Source of the DNA: Dromiciops gliroides
Lineage: Eukaryota > Chordata > Mammalia > Microbiotheria > Microbiotheriidae
NCBI RefSeq assembly: GCF_019393635.1
Contig: NC_057864.1
Span: 496,510,716 to 496,574,715, forward strand
Length of the DNA stretch: 64,000 bases
Direction: 5' to 3'
Position 1 is the stretch's first letter. Every line of letters begins with the position of its first letter. The notes under the pieces were generated by a model. That model saw nothing but the letters and a program-made list of their open reading frames with translations, was not told where the DNA came from and searched no databases. Made by a program: the position numbers and the translations under genes. Below are positions 58,682 to 64,000 of this stretch, piece by piece.

Positions 58682-60042
58682 CTGGGAAGAAGAGGAGGCA
58701 GCTGTCCATCACCCCAGTCTGTCTCCTCAGAGCTCCCCGGCCCCCTCGAGTCACCTTTCACTGTACAATCTTGCCCATGGGTGCTACCTTCCTTTCCCTG
58801 ACCCATCTGAAACCAACCCCTCCAAGCTCTCCAGTGCAAGACATACCATGCTTCCCTGTCCTTCTGCATTAGAAATGCCCAGAGAGAGTGGGCTCCTTCA
58901 CTCACCAGGTCTTCCTTGGTGTCCTCACATGAGATGTTCCTTCTCCCATCTCCTTCTGCCCATCCCCATGTCTGGAAGGCCCTTCCCTTTCCTCATAACC
59001 CCTGGCCCCCTTTAGGACGCAGGTCAGTGCCTTCCACAAAGTCTTGCACTGATCCTTGGGTCCCTCCTCCCATCCCCTTATAATTACTTTTCCACGACTT
59101 CATGGTACATGTTGTCTCTCCCAGCTAAACTGTACACTCTCTGAGGGCAAGGGCTGTTTCCTTTTCCTCTTGGTATTCCTAGTGGCTAGCACAGTGCCTG
59201 GCACATAGTAGGTACCTAGTGAATGTTTATGGATTGATCGATTGGTCGGTCCAAATCAGATTTGTTAAAGAAGGCTGTTGACTCTGCCATTTCTCCCTTT
59301 TATCATGGCAGTTCAAAGAGCTACTAGCAGCACAAGCCAAAAAGTGATGCATTGTCCGGCCAGACATCCTTGTCATCATCAAGAGTCTGCCTTAGTCTGT
59401 GATCTGTGACACAGCTCACCCTCTATCCCCTCCTTTGGCCAGGCCATCCATCAGACACATCTGTCACCCACTGCATCAGTGGCCTCCCAGTCACATCCAC
59501 GTGCTCTCCAGATGGCATCCCTACTGTATACCATCACATGAATCTGCCTTCTGAATATGAGGGGGTGTTCTACGCCCCCTTCCCATCTCTCCTGTCTCTT
59601 AAGGGAGGCCTGCCAAGTCTCAATGATACCTGTGAGGTCAAACTGACCTCTGTCAAGACAACAATGTGTTTGCCTTTCGTGGTGCCCACGCTGGGAGCAG
59701 TGGCATGTGGGCATCTAAGCCCTCCCTCTTCTGAGCCATCATCTGCCACAAATTCTTGGTGATTTTCCTCTCTTAGTTCTTCCATTTATTCTCTCGGGGA
59801 CCTTGGGCAAAGCATCTCACTGCCTAAGCCTTGGCTTCCTCATTTTTGAATGAGAATCACGATCCTCACACTAGCTAGAGGTTGTGAGCAAAGAGACTGC
59901 TCCACCGTGGTGGCAAATAGACTGTGCCGCTAGTGCTGGGAAGAGCCATCAGAGTGACACTGACAGCCTCCTCTGCCTGATCATGCCCTCATGACAGGTG
60001 AAGCCGACCTGGGGCAGTGGGGAATGCGTAGAAGATGCTCAC
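58682..60042 (-). other. TRPM2: TRPM2 last intron with L2 remnant
   Basis: 1361 bp, donor gtgagc to acceptor cccag. It contains a sense-to-window L2 3' end (58815-59245), antisense to TRPM2. The segment 59250-60000 is otherwise unrecognised. Confidence 0.75.
58815..59245 (+). mobile_element. L2 LINE 3' end remnant
   Basis: actctctgagggcaagggct, 'ctagcacagtgcctggcacat' and agtaggtacctagtgaatgt are typical of the L2 3' end. Confidence 0.8.
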
Positions 60043-60159
60043 AGAATTCAGCCGCTTCAGCTCCAAATCATTCTGGTCCTTGAAGTGAACACTGATGGCG
60101 ATGGTTTCTATCCATGCATTATCCGTATTCCTCGGGTCATCCACATAGCCTTTATAGAC
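60043..60159 (-). CDS. TRPM2: TRPM2 coding exon, NUDT9-H domain (second from last)
   Basis: 117 nt, 39 codons, phase 0 at both ends, acceptor cccag, donor gtgagc. It encodes [20 protein letters not shown] then [19 protein letters not shown]. The recalled human text is [20 protein letters not shown] and QNDVELNRLNS. Arg in DPRNTDN corresponds to human Arg1433, a residue reported to contact ADP-ribose, and is kept. Confidence 0.96.
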
Positions 60160-60364
60160 CTGGGGAGGGCAGAGTGGAGGGAAGGGGCTGACTCAGTGCT
60201 CAGGAAGCACCTACTGTGTGCAGGGAGCTGTGAGGGCCAAGGAACTTCTTCCCAGATGCACTTGCATCCACCCTTTTCTTTCCAAGCCCAGGGCCACCAC
60301 CTTAAGTTCCAGGTTAGACCCTTCTGCCTGGTTGTCTCCTCTATGGTGTTTCCACCTCCACATC

Positions 60365-60690
60365 CCCCTTCTCTGAGCCATGTCCCACAGCTGGGCTGAA
60401 TTAATATTTATTAATTAGATTGCCCCGCTACAAGCCTGGGGCTCAATCCTTCCGTGCCTTCCCACTGTCTTCTGAATAAAGTCCCAACTTCTTATCCTGC
60501 TCATCATGACCCTCCACAAGCTCCCACCTTTCCTCTGCTCTAAGTCTAGCCAGGCTGGCCATCCTGCTAGCCTCCTCCCCAGGATTTTCCTCATCCCCTG
60601 GGATGCCCTCCCTCCAGTAGCCTCTATAGGCTCTCAGGCTGCCCGGTCCATCCTCAGAAGGAGCCTCCCCAGACCACCTCCTCCCCCACG
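60365..60690 (+). mobile_element. L2 LINE remnant in TRPM2 intron
   Basis: cttctgaataaagtcccaac, atgaccctccacaagctccc and 'ctgggatgccctccctcc' follow the L2 3' order. Antisense to TRPM2. Confidence 0.7.
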
Positions 60691-60705
60691 CTGAGGCCAG
60701 CCTAC

Positions 60706-60807
60706 CTCAGCACCTTGCTTCAGCAGCGTCTCAAAGTATTGCCAGAATTCTTGGCTCAGGATCCTCTTCAGCTTTCGAGGCAGCATCTCCCCGGGCTCCA
60801 GGGACCC
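60706..60807 (-). CDS. TRPM2: TRPM2 coding exon with the Nudix-box remnant (third from last)
   Basis: 102 nt, 34 codons, acceptor ctctccag, donor gtaggc, phase 0 at both ends. It encodes GSLEPGEMLPRKLKRILSQE, then FWQYFETLLKQGAE. This is the Nudix-box region. An active NUDT9 hydrolase has REF at the catalytic position, while here it is RIL, as in human (Ile1405-Leu1406), which abolishes or nearly abolishes ADP-ribose hydrolysis in vertebrate TRPM2. The marsupial gene is therefore expected to bind but not cleave the ligand. Confidence 0.96.
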
Positions 60808-62514
60808 CTGGAGAGAACCAAAAAAGGACATGCAGATAGTAAGTCTTTTCCTGACATCCCCTTTCTACAGGTGAACAAATCAAGGATCAGAGAAGTGAAG
60901 GGCTCTACCCACAGCCACAACCTTGGTAAATGGCAGAGCTAAGACAGGAGTCCAGGACTGACCAAAGGACTACTAGAGTTGACAGGAGCCTCAGAGGCTG
61001 TTGGGTCGAATCCCTGTCTAAGACTTGACTCCCAGCATGTGGTCAGCTGGACCTTGCGGGAGGGCCTGCAGGGAGATGGTCCCAGGCAGCCTCATCCCCC
61101 CAGGACAGCTCCAATTCACAACTCCCAGATCCAGAATGTGGAAGCTCTGAGAGAGAAGGGCCCCTCCCTGTACGAGAATCCCCACGGTAATATGTCTGAC
61201 AAAGGGTGTGGGGCTCAGTCCTTGAAAAGGAGGAGGCCGCCACCTCCCGGGGCAGCCACTTCCTTTTGCATTCAGGGAAGGTTTTTCATTTTGAAGAAGC
61301 CCTGTAGCAGGAGCAAAGACCTCAGGGATGGCTGTTTGTCAGAAATGAGGTCTAGAACAAGGAGAAGTGGCAAGTGAAACATTTTGTTGCACAGTGAAAA
61401 GAGCATGAGCTTTGGAGGACCTGTGTTCAAATCCTGGCTCTGTTAACTTACTCCTTGTGTGACCTCGGGCAAGTCTCTTCACCTCTGTGGTCTCAGTTTC
61501 CTCATTTGTAAAATAAGGGGGTTGGGCTAAATTACCTCTTGTGTCCTTCCAACTCTCGAGTCTAAGCCATGTCAGAGAGGGACTTGGACAGGGATGGGCG
61601 GGGGATGATCAGGGCATGGGGGTCCTGAGGTCCTAGGACATGAGGTGTGTGAGTATAGAAGAGAACAGAATATCAGGGGCTGTGCTCAGAGAGAAAAGAT
61701 TCTTCTAAGTGGGCTCTTTCTTAGAGATGGGGTGGGCCAAAGGATGACTGTATCATTGTGGGGATAAAGGAGAGGAGAGGGAACCACTCAGATTGGGGAA
61801 TTAGGAGGCCTGGCTATGATAAAAGTTTGTAATCTCCAAGGCTGGTGGTGAGAAGAAGGGTCAAGAAGACTAGGAGCTAGGTGCCAGAATGACCTGGACA
61901 CTGATAGATGAGGAGGGGTGGTCAAAAGGGATTCCCTGCACCTCAGATGAGACCTACCCACTCTGAACAATGGGTCTATAGCCCTCCATCCACTCTCCTC
62001 TCCTGTAAGATCCCAGAGGAAAGGAAAGTGCTTTACTCATTTCTTTACTCCCACCCCATCAAAGTTCCACTTTAGTTCCTCATCATGACTTGGGAAGACC
62101 CCAGGATCTTCAAAGCCATCCCAATGGAAGCTGTAATGATGGAAGGGCTTTGACATTCATCCCAGTAACAGATTGTAGATGCCTGCTAACTGTGAACCAG
62201 AAAGGATCATCACCTGGCTTGCAACAGAGATGTGGACATTTGGACCATGGCTCCTCACAAAGACCACCTACCTGAAGCATACAAGCACTGTCCTCTGCAC
62301 TTGTGAAGAGGCCAAGTTCCACATCAATTAAGTCACAGATCCTTGAAGAAATTATTCTGACACTAACACTCATGAAGTATTTACCCCTCACCTTTTAGCA
62401 CAAGTCCTTGTGCTGAATATTAAATACTTAATTTAATAGATGTCTGTTGAATGAATGAATGAAAAATAGAAGGAAGGGGCACTGACATTAGCCAACTGGC
62501 CAATGGCCACATAC
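60808..62514 (-). other. TRPM2: TRPM2 intron
   Basis: 1707 bp. Contains MIR-like remnants at 60835-60960 (reversed core) and 61375-61575 (forward: cctgtgttcaaatcctggct, 'gcaagtctcttcacctctg'). The rest is unrecognised. Confidence 0.7.
61375..61575 (+). mobile_element. MIR-like SINE remnant
   Basis: cctgtgttcaaatcctggct, ttgtgtgacctcgggcaagt, 'ctcagtttcctcatttgtaa' and aataagggggttggg, in the full MIR order. Confidence 0.8.
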
Positions 62515-62620
62515 CCCCGGTAAAGCCCAGTGCTCCGACAGGGCATGCTTGACGACCAAGATTTCCAGCATCTTCTTTATGCTTTTTCTACAAATGGCAC
62601 CATCTTGATTCCGCCGCCAA
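62515..62620 (-). CDS. TRPM2: TRPM2 coding exon, NUDT9-H domain (fourth from last)
   Basis: 106 nt: one base finishing an Arg codon, then 35 codons. Acceptor ctcttacag, donor gtatgt. It encodes WRRNQDGAICRKSIKKMLEI, then LVVKHALSEHWALPG. The recalled human text is WRRNEDGAICRKSIKKMLEV and LPLSEHWALPG. It joins to GS at the start of the next exon. Confidence 0.96.
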
Positions 62621-63458
62621 CTGTAAGAGAGGAAAAAGTTACCTGTCCTGGATCACACTGAGGGCTGATGCACCTCCCAACCAACCACCAACCCCGGAAA
62701 GAATTCAGGAAGTCTATTAAATGAAGTCCCTTCATTTTCCTTAAAATAATAAGCAGTATCTACCTACTTAAAACCATCAACAAACATTATATGTAATGGG
62801 AATAAGTTAGAGGCTTTCTCAATAACATCAGGGGTGAAACAGGGATGTCCATTTTCACCTCTATTATTTAATATTGTACTAGAAAGGTTAGCTTTAGCAA
62901 TAAGAGAAGAAAAAGGAATTGAACCAATTAGAATAGGCAAGGAGGAAACAAAACTATCACTCTTTGCAGATTATATCAACTAAAAAATTACTTGAAACAA
63001 TTAACTTTAACAGAGTTGAAGGATATAAAATAAATCCACATAAATCATAAGCATTTCTATACATGACCAACAAAGCTCAGCAGCAAGAGATAGAAGGAGA
63101 AATTCCATTTAAAGTAAATGTAGACAATATAAAATACTTGGGAGCCTACCTGCCAAGACAAACCCAGGAACTCTATGAACACGATTACAAAACACTTTTC
63201 ACATAAAATCAGATCTAAATAATTGGATAAATATTAATTGCTCATGGATAGGCCGAGCTGTTATAATAAAAATGACAACTCTATTTAAATTAATTTACTT
63301 ATTCAGTGCCATACCAACCAGACTACCTAAAAATTATTTTATAGAGCTAAAAATGAGGTCCCTCCAGTCTCCTCAGACTTCCTTTGTGGTACAGAAGAGG
63401 CTGCTAATCATGTTCCCAGGACCCTAGCAAGGATGCCAGGCACCAGGAAGCCACTCAC
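62621..63458 (-). other. TRPM2: TRPM2 intron, largely L1
   Basis: 838 bp, of which about 620 bp is an L1 ORF2 remnant (62735-63350) antisense to TRPM2. Confidence 0.8.
62735..63350 (+). mobile_element. L1 ORF2 remnant in TRPM2 intron
   Basis: Encodes a decayed reverse transcriptase segment: [20 protein letters not shown], then [20 protein letters not shown] and SLFAD. It covers the same L1 region as 37730-38510 and ends with the same LPKNYFIEL block. It is truncated at both ends. Confidence 0.85.
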
Positions 63459-63545
63459 CGTGTGATAACTGGGTGCAGGGCATGGTTCGGTCCAAAGCAA
63501 CAGAGGCTTCCCCTGCCCCGTAATCCTGTGCGCCCCATGGGGTTC
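63459..63545 (-). CDS. TRPM2: TRPM2 coding exon, start of NUDT9-H core (fifth from last)
   Basis: 87 nt: one base finishing a codon, 28 codons, two bases. Acceptor cttgtgccag, donor gtgagt. It encodes NPMGRTGLRGRGSLCCFGPN, then HALHPVIT, with CG|T making Arg across the junction. The recalled human text is NPMGRTGIRGRGSLSCFGPN and HTLYPMVTR. NPMG carries the Asn equivalent to human Asn1326. Human Thr1347 appears as Ala and the Tyr two residues on as His. Confidence 0.95.
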
Positions 63546-64000
63546 CTGGCACAAGAAGGCATGGTTAGCATAGGGACTCTCCAGGACAGAGTCCCCAAGG
63601 TCAAGGGCAGACCCATAGCTGATGGAATGCCACCTTCTTGTGATGGAGTTTGGGTTTGAGACAATGGAAGCTGCCTCTGCCAGCCTTCTGCCCTGGCATG
63701 TCCCCTGTGGGTACCTCTTTTGGAGCAGCCCTGGACCAGCTCAGTGTGTATGTGGAACATCACAGATGGCCTGAGGCTCTTGCATGTGGCAGCACAGCCA
63801 GAGTCACCTTAAGAAAACCCTCCAACACCTCACTGCTCTAGGTAGCTTTCAAAACTATTTGCTGCAAAAAGGTGCCAGCCTGTTGGGCAGAGGACGTCCC
63901 CTTCACACATGACATCAGAGCCACTGCCTTTCCAGGGAGTGGCATCGTGCATTGGATGGGGGCGGGGGTGGTGTGGGAAACCCAGGCTGTCCCTGATCCT
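63546..64000 (-). other. TRPM2: TRPM2 intron continuing past the window
   Basis: No further TRPM2 exon was recognised before the window ends. The rest of the channel (pore and MHR domains) lies beyond. Confidence 0.6.

Overview
The window is a piece of a marsupial nuclear genome. The main clue is a dispersed tRNA-derived SINE of the WSINE1/MAR1 type (A-box-like head 'gcagctaggtgg', B-box-like 'gagttcaaatcc', tail 'gtcacttaaccc'). It occurs in at least ten copies, with marsupial-type L1, L2, RTE-like and MIR-like debris around them. The exact species cannot be told from the sequence; an Australian marsupial is only a guess.

Three host genes are present, in the order of human 21q22.3 but inverted. 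(1) The last four coding exons of TSPEAR lie on the + strand at 855-21338 and encode the C-terminal EAR (epitempin) repeats. (2) LRRC3 lies on the - strand at 42082-42870 as a single intact coding exon for a small membrane leucine-rich-repeat protein. (3) The last five coding exons of TRPM2 lie on the - strand at 58556-63545 and encode the ADP-ribose-sensing NUDT9-H domain. TSPEAR and LRRC3 converge; LRRC3 and TRPM2 are in tandem. The genes share a neighbourhood but no known pathway.

Layout: 1-24.4 kb holds TSPEAR exons, long introns and probably its 3' UTR. Its large intron contains an antisense L1, two LTR fossils, minisatellites and old SINEs. 24.4-41 kb is intergenic and repeat-rich, including a decayed L1 (35.6-40.1 kb) with several later insertions. 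41-45.2 kb is LRRC3, with a GC-rich candidate promoter and two long purine/pyrimidine tracts. 45.2-57.6 kb is intergenic with an RTE-like LINE remnant, SINEs and a small inverted-repeat DNA transposon. 57.6-64 kb is the 3' end of TRPM2.

I found no sign of a new biological system. The most useful observations are a probable GC-AG intron in TSPEAR, a changed residue in the TRPM2 ligand-binding domain, and a well-resolved set of nested insertions with target-site duplications. Repeat family names rest on recalled consensus patterns, not on a database search.
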